Below are positions 47,726 through 59,654 of a stretch of 64,000 bases of DNA, in pieces (position 1 is the stretch's first letter; every line of letters starts with the position of its first letter). The stretch comes from Phymorhynchus buccinoides (lineage: Eukaryota > Mollusca > Gastropoda > Neogastropoda > Raphitomidae): NCBI GenBank assembly GCA_017654935.2, contig CM065694.1, positions 1,844,513 to 1,908,512 on the forward strand, written 5' to 3'. Under the pieces are notes generated by a model, which was not told where the DNA came from, ran no database searches, and saw only the letters and a program-made list of their open reading frames with translations. Made by a program: the position numbers and the translations under genes.

Positions 47726-47873
47726 TACAGTGGAACCTCCCTGCTAAGACTCCCTCCCACATAAGACCTACTTCTCTGAGACATTGCCCTTCTTTGTAGT
47801 ATTAAAATTACCTTCCTTATAAGACCTCATTTTGGATGATTTTTGGAGGTCTTATAGCGGAGGTTCCACTGTA
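47726..47873. mobile_element. Mariner-like MITE M, copy 3
   Basis: tacagtggaacctccctgct to gcggaggttccactgta, 148 bp, TA at both ends. Confidence 0.87.
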
Positions 47874-47975
47874 AATGAATGGAAGCTACAAAATGGATCT
47901 GAAAAAACAAGTGTGTTTACTTTTAGCAAGCATGCAAGGTTTCTAATTCATCCACTACACTGCATTATTATCAAA

Positions 47976-49325
47976 TACAGTAGAACCTCCATATTAAGAC
48001 CTTGATAGATCACCCCCAAAAAGATCTTAACAAGTGGAATGCCGAGTGGCAGATAATTTCCCGAGCGGGTGAACTTGGGCACATAACAGCAGCATCACGC
48101 ATCTGCGCTCTGGACAGTGAAAAGAAACTGAGTAATTGCCACAAAAAAAACCCACTTAATAAATAATAAATGTGTCAAAAATGTGTGGTTGTAAATGACT
48201 GGTTACAGACGGTCATATTGACAAACTATAACCATTGTAACCTTGACCTTTCTTGTACTAAATATTCAGAATTACCGTAAGTCAATGCATCTGCACACCA
48301 AATTTGAACATTTTAAGTCCAACAATGTGAAAGATATGGCTACAAGAAATGTACATTTTCAAGGTCAAGGTCAGCATGGCTATTATTTTTTGCATGGGCC
48401 CTTTTGCATACCGTGATACACCATCACAGACAATTTGAAGCGATTCTATGCAACAGTGCTTGAGATACAACTTTGGGGTTCAAACACTGTGATTCGCAGG
48501 CATGCGCGCACAAGCACACAGACAAATTCATGATTATGGTGTTATAGCCCTTTTATCAGAAAATGTTGTGAAAAATACGTGCAAAAGTTAAGTGTTGTGG
48601 GGTTTGAACTCCTTAATCAGCATAACCTTGACCTTAGAATAAAACTAAAGCAATCAGTTGTTAGGCAATAATATACTAATATAAATAAGTAATATCCTCT
48701 AAAACTTGTACACTAAAACTAGTAAAAGTGATTGAAATAGATTGAATGGTTTTCAAGAAAACGCGGCCGGACGGATGAAACAAAAACAATACTTCCCGAA
48801 GCTTCGCTCTGGAACTAATAGGGAGGGGTCTTAGTGGGAGGGGTCTTAATAGGGAGGTGGACACTCAGTAGTCAGCTATGAAGGAGAAAATAAGTTAAAA
48901 AAACGTTGGTCACATTTTAAGGGCCTGCTGCACTACATACGATTCGCTGTCAATACGATGCGATTGTGACGATGTGAGTCATGAAGTATTTAACGTGAAT
49001 CATGACTCACATCGTCACAGTCGTGATTGTGACGATGTGAGTCATGAAGTATTTAACGTGAATCATGACTCACATCGTCACAGTCGTGATTGTGATGATG
49101 TGAGTCATGATTCACGTGAAATTCGTGTATTGGGTCTACTTGAGCATAGTGAGTGAAAATAGTAAAATTATTCTTAGACAGAAGTATTTCACGTGAATCT
49201 TGACTCACATCGTCACAATCACATCGCATTGAAATAGAATCGCATGTAGTGTAGTGGGCCCTTTAGACTTAGAGGGAGTCTTCATAGGGAAGGTCTTAAT
49301 ACAATAATAGGAAGGTTCCACTGTA
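47976..49325. mobile_element. Expanded mariner-like element M with nested insertions
   Basis: Outer ends tacagtagaacctccatatt and aataggaaggttccactgta. Related aatagggaggggtcttagtg segments occur at 48815-48860. The interior holds about 700 bp ending in a hairpin (48788-48815), and a palindromic element at 48920-49265. No transposase frame recognised. Confidence 0.65.
48920..49265. mobile_element. Long-TIR element made of short palindromes
   Basis: Ends aagggcctgctgcactacat and, on the minus strand, aaagggcccactacactaca. Two 59-bp units (from about 48966 and 49025) each form their own inverted repeat (gtgacgatgtgagtcatgaa against atgactcacatcgtcac). A further half-unit and a distal inverted arm follow. 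Confidence 0.82.
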
Positions 49326-49810
49326 TTCCAATACTGCATATGATATATATCTATTTCCAACATTGAAACAACCCTTAAAAGTCAGGCATCAGAATGGTCT
49401 GAAGTCCAATCCTCTGAAAACCGCGGTAAAAGGGCCATCAAGGCCCCAGACTAAAGAGGGACAACATGAAATCAGTTCCGAACACCAACAAGGCTTAATA
49501 TAGAGAAAAATCACTTCAAAATGCTATTTAAGACAAAGGATAACACTGAATATAAAAGCAAAACCTCTGACAAGAGAAGCCAATCCTGTCAGAAATTCTT
49601 AATCCTCTGACAATTCTGATGCCTGAAAGTATAAATAAATCAACAAACAAACAAATAAATAAATAGCATGCATTTTTTTTATCAGTGCAAGCCAAATAAT
49701 TATGTTGATTTCATTAACAGGACAGACAAAATTCACAACGAGAACAAATTTCCATCTCAGCGAACTGACAGAACTCCACACTAAACCGTAAAGTCAAACC
49801 GGACTCCTAC

Positions 49811-49990
49811 CTGCTGACTATAGCCGTGGGAGGCCATGGGGGGCATGTGGCCTGGCCGCACCTGCCCCATCATGTAGCGTGGCGCACCGGGCGCCATGGA
49901 GGACCCCATGTACTGACCCTGGTGGGGGTAACCCGGGCTAGGCCCTGGACTCATCCCGCTGGAGCGACTCCTCTCTCCTAGACTGCTTCC
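49811..49990 (-). CDS. ARID1: ARID1 exon 2
   Basis: Encodes 60 residues, phase 0 at both ends: acceptor ggcctggcag|GGAAGC and donor CAG|gtagga. The peptide begins GSSLGERSRSSGMSPGPSPG and ends MASHGYSQQ. It is a Gly/Pro/Met/Gln-rich disordered segment typical of the region before the ARID. It joins E1 in frame without a stop. A long interspersed repeat (from about 50003) begins only about 12 bases upstream of the acceptor, so the branch-point region lies inside repeat DNA. Confidence 0.85.
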
Positions 49991-50002
49991 CTGCCAGGCC
50001 AA

Positions 50003-50560
50003 CACATTATAATAATAATATTAAGCATTTCTTTGCCCTTACTCATAAAAAGCCCTAAGCGCTTACAAAATAATAAGATACAAAATAATGATAATAATAA
50101 ATAGCATAAATAATCAACAAAATAGAGATCACAAGCAAGAACACCACATGCGCACACAAACATGCATGCACGTGCGCACACACAGGAGGAAGGTCAGTAG
50201 AAATGGAAGGACACAGATTAGGATAAAAATAAAGCAGGTTTTGAGAGAAGACTTGAAAGAAGGCAGAGTTTGAGCTGCGGAGAGAAAGAGGCAGTTTGTT
50301 CCAAGAGGTAGGAGCCTGGAAAGAGAAAGAACACTCGCCGAGAGTCCTGAAACGGTAACAAGGGATCTGAAGAATATGAGTCAGAAGGAGCGTAGCTGTC
50401 TAGATGGAGTTGACATTTAGAAGACCAGCCAGCTAGGAAGGAGCAAGACCATTCAGAGATTTAAAGCACAGTAGAGTTTGTAATCGATCTGTTTTTCAGC
50501 AGGGAGCCAATGCAGAGACTGAAGCATAGGAGTAGCATGAGAAGATTAGTGCACTATTCT
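50003..50560. mobile_element. Interspersed repeat, about 550 bp, non-coding
   Basis: Starts with ataataatattaagcatttc and ccctaagcgcttacaaa, continues gcagagtttgagctgcggag, aaagaggcagtttgttccaa and gcagggagccaatgcagaga. These modules recur in repeats of many marine invertebrates, but its class is not assigned here. Confidence 0.6.
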
Positions 50561-51562
50561 TTTTTATTTCATTGAACATTTTTTTACAAATAATTTTACA
50601 AAATTTCATGAAGACACTAACACACGCACATACAATATAAATAATGGTGGGAGTAACTCAGTAAGGGTGATGACAACTACAGCAGCAACTACAAGCAAAA
50701 GCATCATCATATCAACAGGAAGAAGAGAAAAACAGTAGTCCCAAAAGTATCAATAACAATATCAGCCTTATCATCATCACCATTGTCTTCATAAATACAT
50801 TGAAGTAATAATTTGATACATATATGAGTTATCATCCCCAATAATATTAACAAGATTTACAATGAGGCGCATGCGCGCAAAACACACACACACAAAACAT
50901 CATAAACAGAGACAATACCTAGGGGTGGTAGGGAAGAAGTAATACTAATACCTGAAACGGGTCATTGCAACAGGAAAGGAATAGTTGATTAGATTAGAAA
51001 GCACAAGTCCCAAACTATAGGGTTAGTGCACTATTCTTAGGCATGCGTGTGTCTCTAAATGTTTCAATGTTTTTGTTTGTTTGTTGAATCTGAAGGACTA
51101 ACTGCTGTACAGAAATAGAAAGGATAGAGAAAGTGGCACTCTTTACCTAACCATGTTTACATCACCCCCTCCCCCAAAAAATAGGGAGGGAAGAGGGAGG
51201 GGAGGATGAGACAGGCAAAACCTTTCTTCCCCAAATTAAGTACACATTGTAAGCACAAGAGAGTAATATGTTGAAAAATTATTTGTGACAATTGGTGCTT
51301 TTACAGAATTAATTATATCCTTGAACACTGATGTAATGGGGCTTTATACTATGTCTTGGCGACACGAAAAGGCGATCATTTTCGTACTTTGACCATGCCA
51401 CCTAGTGACTTATGCTAGTTCCTGACAGGCAAGGGCGATAATCTTAAGTAGGTGGCGTTCGCATCTCAGTGCATGAGACAGGGGCAGAGAATGTTCAGTA
51501 TAAAGCCTCATTGTGGGGGAATTTTCAATATAATATATCCTTGATCATTGATGTAATGGGGC

Positions 51563-51982
51563 TACAGTGGAAATTGCTTAAGTCAAAATTGAAGGGACTG
51601 AAATTTTATTTTGACTCGAGATAGCCAATATTTTGAGTTAAAAAGATATTTTAGCATAAAGATTGTTAACCCTTTCACCGCCAGACATATTTCAGCCAAA
51701 AATGTCCATTGAAATTACCTGGGTAGAGAACAAAATCCATCTACAATATTGGGCATTCTTATGCGACATATATGGAATAAAGTCTATCCTTACTTCCCCA
51801 AACTAAGACAATAGGGTCTTTGGATAATATACCCTGATTTTATGCTTTTTAGTGACATAGGTGTTAAATCACTGTGGTGCTAAAATGCGACTTTGGCGGT
51901 GAAAGGGTTAAACAGGTACCAAAAACTTATTGTTAGTTATTGAACTTATTCAGTGTTTTTGAGTTATCAGGAATCCACTGTA
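51563..51982. mobile_element. Mariner-like TIR element T, copy 2
   Basis: tacagtggaaattgcttaag at left, tatcaggaatccactgta at right, TA duplicated at the site. Contains the family B MITE at 51666-51911. Confidence 0.82.
51666..51911. mobile_element. piggyBac-type MITE, family B, best-preserved copy
   Basis: 246 bp, ttaaccctttcaccgccaga to gcgactttggcggtgaaagggttaa. Termini are inverted over about 18 bases and bounded by TTAA. Interior acctgggtagagaacaaaat. Confidence 0.93.
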
Positions 51983-52275
51983 CGTCTTGGCGACACGAAA
52001 AGGTGATCATTTTCTGACTGACCTGACCATGCCACCTAGTGACTTACTACTCATTCCTGCCAGGCAAGGGCATGGCATCTCAGTGCACAAGACAGGAGCA
52101 GATAATATCCAGTATAAAGCCTCATTGTGGGGACATTTTCAATATAATGGTCCTACAGAAACTGATTGCACTGCTAAAGCTATCAAAGATCAGGCATGGG
52201 ATTGCTAAAGATATGTATAAGCTTAACAGTCACATGTTCCCAGTAAACTGAACAAACTTTCTTACTCATTCTGAC

Positions 52276-53020
52276 TTCCCCCCCCCCCCCCCCCCCCTCT
52301 CTCTCTCCAGAAGATAGCTCTTACATAAAGTTTCATTCAGGTACTAGGTAGGTCATCAAGCCTGGCCACCCACAGTCAAAATCAAAACAATAAAGCCCAG
52401 CTGGTCATTATATACTTTATAGGTCCAAGAGAATTGAGCCACCAACGTTGAAGGTCAGTGAGAGAGATAAGCTGATCAGTCCATGTTGATTATCAAGTGC
52501 TCCGCTTAGCCAACCAGACACGTGGTGGTGGAAAAACGGAGGAGGTGGGGGAGGGCCAAAGGGTGGAAGAGGGAAAGACGGAAAGGGGAGTGAGAGGGGG
52601 CGGGTGGCGAGGTCAAGCGGGGTCAGCTATGCAGCGCTTGGCAATGTGTCCCCGGAAGAGAAAGCGCAGCCCGTCACAACAATGCTGACACCTCTGCCAA
52701 GTCCGGCAGATTGGGAAAAAAAAAGGTTAGGGTAGTCTGTCAATGAACTTGTAAGTGGGTCGGTAGGCAACAGATACCGGCGACCGGCTTCTATTGAGGG
52801 CAATGTATCTCCAGGCAAGTTTCCCCCACCCTCCCCACATTCATCTTCTCAGTCTCAATCACCCACCCACCCTCCTTCCAACCACCACCACTTCCCCCTT
52901 GTCAGCTTTTTTTAAAATTCCTTCCGCCACACTATGCTCTGATCCATAAAGTCAATCCACGCGCGCGCTTTGTCGCCTCTCCTTCATCTTTATCCCCCCC
53001 CCCCCCCCCCCCCCCCCTGT
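52276..53020. repeat. Low-complexity C-rich tracts
   Basis: Poly-C at 52276-52297 and 52987-53018, with a GC-richer stretch between. No conserved open frame was recognised from 52200 to 53570. Confidence 0.75.
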
Positions 53021-53577
53021 TTACCTTTCCTCTATCTTCCTTCCTAACCTCCCACGCCATCCCCCCACCCCCATCATTGCCCCGTCCCCTTTTACTTTAC
53101 TCCCCCCACTCAAGGTCAGACCGAGCGTGGCGGCGTGCATTCCAGAAGAGGGAGACTGCACGGAATGACCCTGCACCACCAGCAGATTGTGGGCCTTTTC
53201 AACTGCCATGACACTGGAAATTAGCCAGCTGTCTTTTGTGTGTTGCACAACGCCTGTGTTGTTAGAGCTGCTTCCGCGTGGGGTGGGTAGGAGGGGTGGT
53301 GGTGAATTAATGAAATGCGGGGAGGTGGAGGTTTAAAAGTGAAAGGGGAGTGGAAGAGGACGGGAGGAGAGGTGATAATAGTTTCTTTGATGCTAGGGCA
53401 GCGTAATTGTGTTGCGTTCTATTTTTGGGTCGCATGGGACGACATTCAAGTGGAGACAATGCACGTGGCTAACGATCCACTTCCAAGGCGAGGAAGCGAC
53501 TGGCGACTGAAGGGTGATGATGTCAGGATGATGACCCTGTCCTTGATCTTTGGATGATCATTGACGGCTAGAAACGA

Positions 53578-53581
<4 letters not shown>

Positions 53582-53673
<92 letters not shown>
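53582..53673. repeat. (GT)n microsatellite
   Basis: About 46 GT units followed by gaagtcaagtcaaaattatc tttaatgatg, a common edge of invertebrate interspersed repeats. Confidence 0.98.
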
Positions 53674-53675
<2 letters not shown>

Positions 53676-55789
53676 GTCAAGTCAAAATTATCTTTAATGA
53701 TGATAAAAGAGTAAGCTACAAGCTTTTTTTCATCCTGTCGTCATGAAAAGAAAAAACCTACTGAATCAATAAAATGTAAAGATCAACAATGAAACTTGGC
53801 GTACGGAACCAAAGCACAATGAACAAATATAAAAAACAAATCATACATAAATCATGACTAGCAAATACATTATGTACAAAATATAAATAGAAATACAATA
53901 CTTTGAAAGGGAGAGAGCAAGAGGTGGGACAAAAAAAAAGATTGAGACATAGACACTGATAGACATCGTAAAGAAGAGAAAACTAAAAAAAGGAGCCTGA
54001 TAAGAGTGTGTATAGTATGTGTATAGTATGTGTGTGTGTGTGCGTGTGCGTGCATGTGTGTGTATGTTGTTGATATACCCTGAAACAGTTACATTTCTGC
54101 AGCATTTTGGGTCCAGTTACTTTGCAAGAACACACAGACAAGCAACCCTGAAACTAAAGTCTGATCAAAGAGTCTGCAACTGCACTAGGGCATTTGCCGT
54201 GAATGGTCACCTTCAAAAAGAATTCACTGATTTGAAATTAGAGTTAAATTGAATAGGTCACTGCAACCACTTGCAGGCAATTTAGTAGTCTAGTATAGAG
54301 TATGAACACTCATAGCAAATGCCATATTTCAGTACCCCAGTGCCAGCGAGGATCTCAACTTTAGCTTGCAGGTGCGTGGCAGCATTTTCGGATCCAGTGA
54401 CCTTGACTTTACCAATGACCTTCCTTTTCAAACTTGGCCTAAATATCCCAAATACCTATCCACATGCAATATGTGAGCCTCCTATGTCCCTCCATTCAAA
54501 CGTTCTCATGTTCACATTGTCAAATAGAAATAGTCAGTCAGACAGATAAATAGTCAGGAACAGTATGGCTGGTTTAATATCAAACCATATGTGATCAATT
54601 TTGATGACTGTCACATTCAAAGTGACAGGTCTAGTTGAAGCACTATCACTGTATTCTTAATCTTTCAAACAATTTAACTTGAGGCAATCCATGTACATTC
54701 ATTACAAACACAGACACATACACACAACAAACACACCAGTGTTAACTCTTAGTCTTATGCACAGATTCAGTGACTGCGCTAAGAATTTTAATAACCAATC
54801 AATCCCATCAGCAACAATACCCCCAATAGCCAGTGTTAAAACCAGTCCCAGGGAAACAAAAAACAGTGAAAACTACAATATCAAACCCTCTGCTAAATCC
54901 GTTTATTAGTCCTAGCAAAAATGTATCAGTCATTCGGACAAACACCTGTACGTCAATTGTTTTCAGTATTTTGGTTTTGTAATCAGTATTTTACTGATAT
55001 AGTGATTTTCCCCATCAAATCCAGATTTTACTTTGTCAAATACCAAGAATGTTCTGTTTTAAAACGGAACCTGAATTACCAGTTAATGCGATCACTGCAG
55101 ATTGCGTTTGTGACACAAAATCAAATCTCCCATCCGACACATTGGATTTCAGGCCAGCGCATCACAAAATGTAGGGCTCAACATTTCACCCGACACACAG
55201 AAATGTATATATATAATAATAAATTAAGCTTACATAGCGCTGTTCGATGGCAAAGCCACCCTCACAGTCACAGCGCTTTACAAAAGATAAGTGTTCCCCA
55301 TGCTTCCAAATTTTTAAGGGTCATCATGACCCTTTGCCCCCAAATTTTAAGGGTAATATGAACAATTTTGAGGGTCAAAATAAAAGCCATAATAAATGGA
55401 CAATATGCTCTAAAATAAAGACAAATAGAAGTTTTCGCAATCCAGCGAAGCAGCGCCATTTTAAAAAAATATTTTTATAAAAAGAAACGCGTGGGCTAGG
55501 CTTGGCAGCAGTGCTCGTGCGAGAAGCATGGTGGCGAGAAACAAAGGGAAATTACAGTTTATGTACACAGACATTACACTCACAAAGCGCTCACGCACAC
55601 ACACACACACACACAGGGTGATGAACTGAGGATCAAAAAGTGATAGGACAAAATGTCCTGAGATCAGAGAAATCAATAGGACAATGTCCTGGGTCTTGCA
55701 GAAACCAATAACTGAATAAGACAAAACATGCCAGTGTTAAAAATGTAATCAAACATTTGTTCTGACAGGGGAGAACACAATAGGACATT

Positions 55790-56518
55790 GGTAAAGGTGA
55801 AGATGACCCCCCCCCCCCCCCCCCCCCCCCCCTTTCTATTTCTAGGCTCTCATGGCATTTTCAGTTCTTAGCAAATATTTTACCTGTATTTTATCAACTT
55901 TTTGAGCTAATTATCTTTGTCAAATAATTAATCGGTCATAATAAAGGACATTATTTAATAGGCCCCCATATGTACATAATGTAGCGCAATACACTTAGCA
56001 GCGGAGCATTGGTCACAGTCTTGGTTCATACTAATCATAGCGTTATTTCCGTCTTGCCTTTATCTTCTACTATTATTGCATGCATACATGTTTAACCCTT
56101 TCGCCGCCAGTCATATTTCAGCCAAAAAATACCATTAAACTAACAGGGTAGAGAAAAAAAATTATTTCCAATATTGGGAATTCCTCTGCGACATCTATAA
56201 CATTACTGATTAGGCCTATATATATATAGATCCTTATCTCCCAAAATTAAGAAAATAAGATCTTGAAATAACAGGCCCTGATTTGATGCCTTTTAGTTTT
56301 AGTGACATGGGTGTTAAGCCATTGTGACCCAGTGCATAAATGCGACATTGGCGGTGAAATGGTTAATTGTGTAATTTATGGATGAAAATTAATGCTAAAT
56401 ATAGCAAACGATAGAGGTTGAAGTGCTCAATCTGCAGTAACAAAGGCAAAATTGAAAAAACGTAAAGAACCGAAAAATCGAAGGGGTGAGTGTGTGTGTG
56501 TTGATCTTCACCTTTACC
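55790..56518. mobile_element. Family A element, copy 3, with 9-bp TSD
   Basis: ggtaaaggtgaagatg at left (followed by poly-C) and gatcttcacctttacc at right. Flanked by taggacatt (55781-55789 and 56519-56527). The 9-bp duplication supports a MULE-like origin. It contains the family B MITE. Confidence 0.87.
56092..56366. mobile_element. piggyBac-type MITE, family B, innermost of three
   Basis: ttaaccctttcgccgccagt to gacattggcggtgaaatggttaa, TTAA at both ends, 275 bp. Confidence 0.9.
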
Positions 56519-57359
56519 TAGGACATTTTTAATATTAATAGGTTAGTGACTCAACGGCCTATGCCCGGGGGCCTCAGGACATCACTACACACACAGAGCA
56601 TCTTTCGGATAATTATGTTGAACTCATTTCAGGTTTTTTACACATGTGCAGAAGGAAAAAAAGCAACAAACTTATACTCCTTTGCCGATCATATATTGGG
56701 CAAAGGACAAAACTAATAGCAGAGGGATGAGGGAGACGCAAAGGGCTAGGAGAGAGAGATTTAACTGATGGTGTGATGCACAGAGCTTCAGATTGTCTTC
56801 AAACTTCAAGGGTCATATGATCCCTGACTGCAGAAAAAGATGGGTCATTTTCTAAAATAATGGGCCAATAATGTATCACTGTAGTATTACACTTAAATTC
56901 TACTGCAGACTTCATCAGTTCATGGGTCAGATGAACCATTGCTGCCTAAAATGAGGGGTCAAATCACCATCAATATGGGTCAATGGCCCGTGCCCACTGA
57001 CATTGTGACAATCTGAAGCTCTGAATGCATGCATGCATGAAAAACCACATCACAGGAAGACATAGGCCCTGTGTAATCATACACACACACACAGTGACAC
57101 AAACACACACTTGTTCCCTTTCAGTTTCAGTTTCAGGACAACCATTCAGTACCGTATTTTTCGTATTAGGCCAACAACAAAAAAGTTGTGGTTACGGTAT
57201 CCTGACCTACCCTATTGTTTTCGGCAGACGTGATTTTTTTTTTTTGCCTTGTCAAAAAAAGAAGAAAAAAACCCAACATAACTCTAACGTCCACGTGTCT
57301 TTGCAAAATGCCGTCATTTGCCATTTCAATGGAACCATACGCTCATATTTATGAAAATA

Positions 57360-58849
57360 CGAGGGTAATTACTAAATTAGCACTTTCATAGTTTCAAAGC
57401 ATCTTACACGCTCGTGGATGTTTTCCAGGACATTCATCCGTATGTAGGAAAGGAAAACATTATCACTTGCTGAGGTGGTTCAGCTATCTTTATAGCTGAA
57501 CCTTTCGAACTAGAGTTTTCAACACCACTCAGCGATCTCAAAGAGCTGGGAGTGAAGAGCTTATAATTTCGTTGAGAAAGAGAAAGTTTTATTTCTTTGG
57601 GTTGTTTACTTTACATTACTCGATGTTCATGACACACACCATGTATATGTACACACAAACACACCAAGAGAGTAAGTGTGAGGGAGAGAGAGAGCTCTTG
57701 AATTGTGCGTTTTGTCAATTTTGACCTTCCAAAAAATAAAAGTTATGTCCTACTAGTACTACCTACCTACCCTATTTTTGTTGGCCTAACCTTAACTACA
57801 ATTTTTTTTGGTGGCCTTATTACTATATTAGGCGCTGCTATAATATATAACTATTATAACTATAAGGCAAGGCGAATAGGGCAATTTTCAAGAAAAACCT
57901 GAAAAAAAATTAAAGCAAAAGGTGCCCTCATTTATATAGCACCTCGCAAAAGAAAGTCAAACTTTGAAGCCCATACACGTCCTTTAAATGCTTACTGACT
58001 GCCATTACTGCTGTCATAAACGAGTTGATTCCCCTTTCAAATGATCGAACTTCCGTTTGTGTTGCTTCCTGTTGATGTGTTTGGACAATTCATCACGAAA
58101 ACTGATAGTTATGGCATTTTAAGCTCTAAAACAATGTTTTTTACATCCAATGGAGGGTTATGGCATCTGTTTGGACGGTATCTCGGATGATAATAGGGAT
58201 TTTGAAGCATTAAAAAAAAAAAAAAATCTGTGGGCGAGTAGATCTTCTATTTCAAATGTTACTAGCCCGGTGGGCAAAGTGTAAATTTCAGTATTGCACG
58301 GCCTTGGTTTCTTTTATTATTGAGTCTCCCCAACTCATCTCTCCCTTCCAACCACTATCAAAGCAAGTTCAGCTGTCTGCTAAGATAACAACATGCCAGC
58401 ACTGGTACTGAAAAGGAAAGGCAGCCTCCTCAATCCCCCCCCCCCCCTTCTCTTTCCCCCACCTCTCATTTCTTTTTCTCTCCTTTTTTTCTCTCCCACT
58501 TTGTTCTCTTTCTCTTCCCCTCTTTCCTTTCTCTCCTCTTGAACTCTCTCCTTCCCTCTCCCCTGCATGGGTGTGTTCAGGGATTGTTGTTTTCTTGGGG
58601 CTAGTGAAAATGTGTTCAGGCGAGTAAAATGTTTTACTCGCCTGGAGCGAGTGAAATTTTTAAAGTTTGGCCAGCCCTGATGTGTCAAAGCTTCAGACTT
58701 TTCAGATTTCGTGGGTCATGTGACCATTGGCTGCACAAAATGAGGGGTACATTTGTGTCATTGACCCAGGCCCCTTGACAATCTCAAGCCCTGTGCAGTG
58801 CTTTTTAGTTTGAAAGCAGTATACGGTTATATTCAAGAAATACTTGGGC

Positions 58850-58888
<39 letters not shown>

Positions 58889-58960
58889 GCGTGTGTGTGT
58901 GCGCGCACTTGCACATGCACAATCAAAATGTATGAACAGTATATGTGTGCAGGGGTTTTG
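57360..58960. other. E1-E2 intron, no gene recognised
   Basis: AT-rich with a CT-rich stretch (58440-58560) and (GT)n at 58853-58915. Short interspersed-repeat fragments such as tttatatagcacctcgcaaa (57930). No conserved frame. Confidence 0.55.
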
Positions 58961-59009
58961 TGTGCTAATATCCTATTTTTGCAACAGTAGAAATAACTAG
59001 AATGTTTAC

Positions 59010-59654
59010 CTGACTTCTGTAAGTTCCTTGCATGGAACTTGGTGGATAAGGCCCCACTGCTCGCGGATTTCCATTCCATCCCTGTTGAGGCACAGGATAC
59101 CCCGGTCCACTTCCCATCTCTCCACTCTTGCCCTGACCACCTGAGAAATCTCCATAGTTTCCTTGAAATCTTGGAGGATTTGGAGTCTGTAGCAGCTGAT
59201 TTAGCGTTGGGGTTGGTCCACTCTGGTTACTTGACATCACTCTTTGAGAATTGTACGATCCAGGCACTATTCCCATTCCTGACGGCATCATTCCAGGCCG
59301 TCCAGGAGACATGCTCGACTTTGGGATACCAGGGTATGGTGAACGCATCGGTGTTTGCGAATATTGTCCAGAAAATTGTGAGTTTTGATTGTTGTAGTCA
59401 ACACTAGACGACATTGTTCCGCCATGTTGGTCTCCCATGCCGTAATTACTCCGGTTATATCCAGCGTAGTTTTGTCCAGTGTTCGACTGAATTCCGTCTG
59501 ATAATTTAGAAAAAATATCAGGTCCTCCGGTACCATCACCGGAGGAATTGGGAAAATTATTAACTTCAGCATTCATATGCGATCTTTCCATCGGTGAATA
59601 TTCATTGCGCTCCGACTTCGTGTTTTGCTGTCCACCATCTTGAAAAGAATCCAT
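59010..59654 (-). CDS. ARID1: ARID1 exon 1, N-terminus
   Basis: Contains the first in-frame ATG after an upstream stop, in a good Kozak context (ACAATGG). It begins MDSFQDGG and encodes 215 residues, ending at a CAG|gtaaac donor in phase 0. The protein is Ser/Gly/Pro/Asn-rich and disordered. It includes GPTPTLNQLLQTPNPPR, which matches the TPTLNQLL motif of the ARID1A/B N-terminal region, and Tyr/Gln-rich stretches (QFSGQYSQTPMRSPYPG). An in-frame TTG lies further upstream, but no ATG does, so MDSF is the chosen start. Non-coding 5' exons cannot be excluded. Confidence 0.9.

Larger units (their letters stand above)
51322..52160. repeat. Duplicated 210-bp segment, second copy interrupted
   Basis: First copy 51322-51540 (tgtcttggcgacacgaaaag, atgccacctagtgactta, agtataaagcctcattgtgg). 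Second copy starts at about 51540, is split by element T (51563-51982), and continues to about 52160. Confidence 0.85.
55618..56587. mobile_element. Family C element, copy containing A containing B
   Basis: Starts gtgatgaactgaggatcaaa and ends cctcaggacatcacta. The flanking halves match 7056-7314. The middle is the family A element at 55790-56518. Confidence 0.83.
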
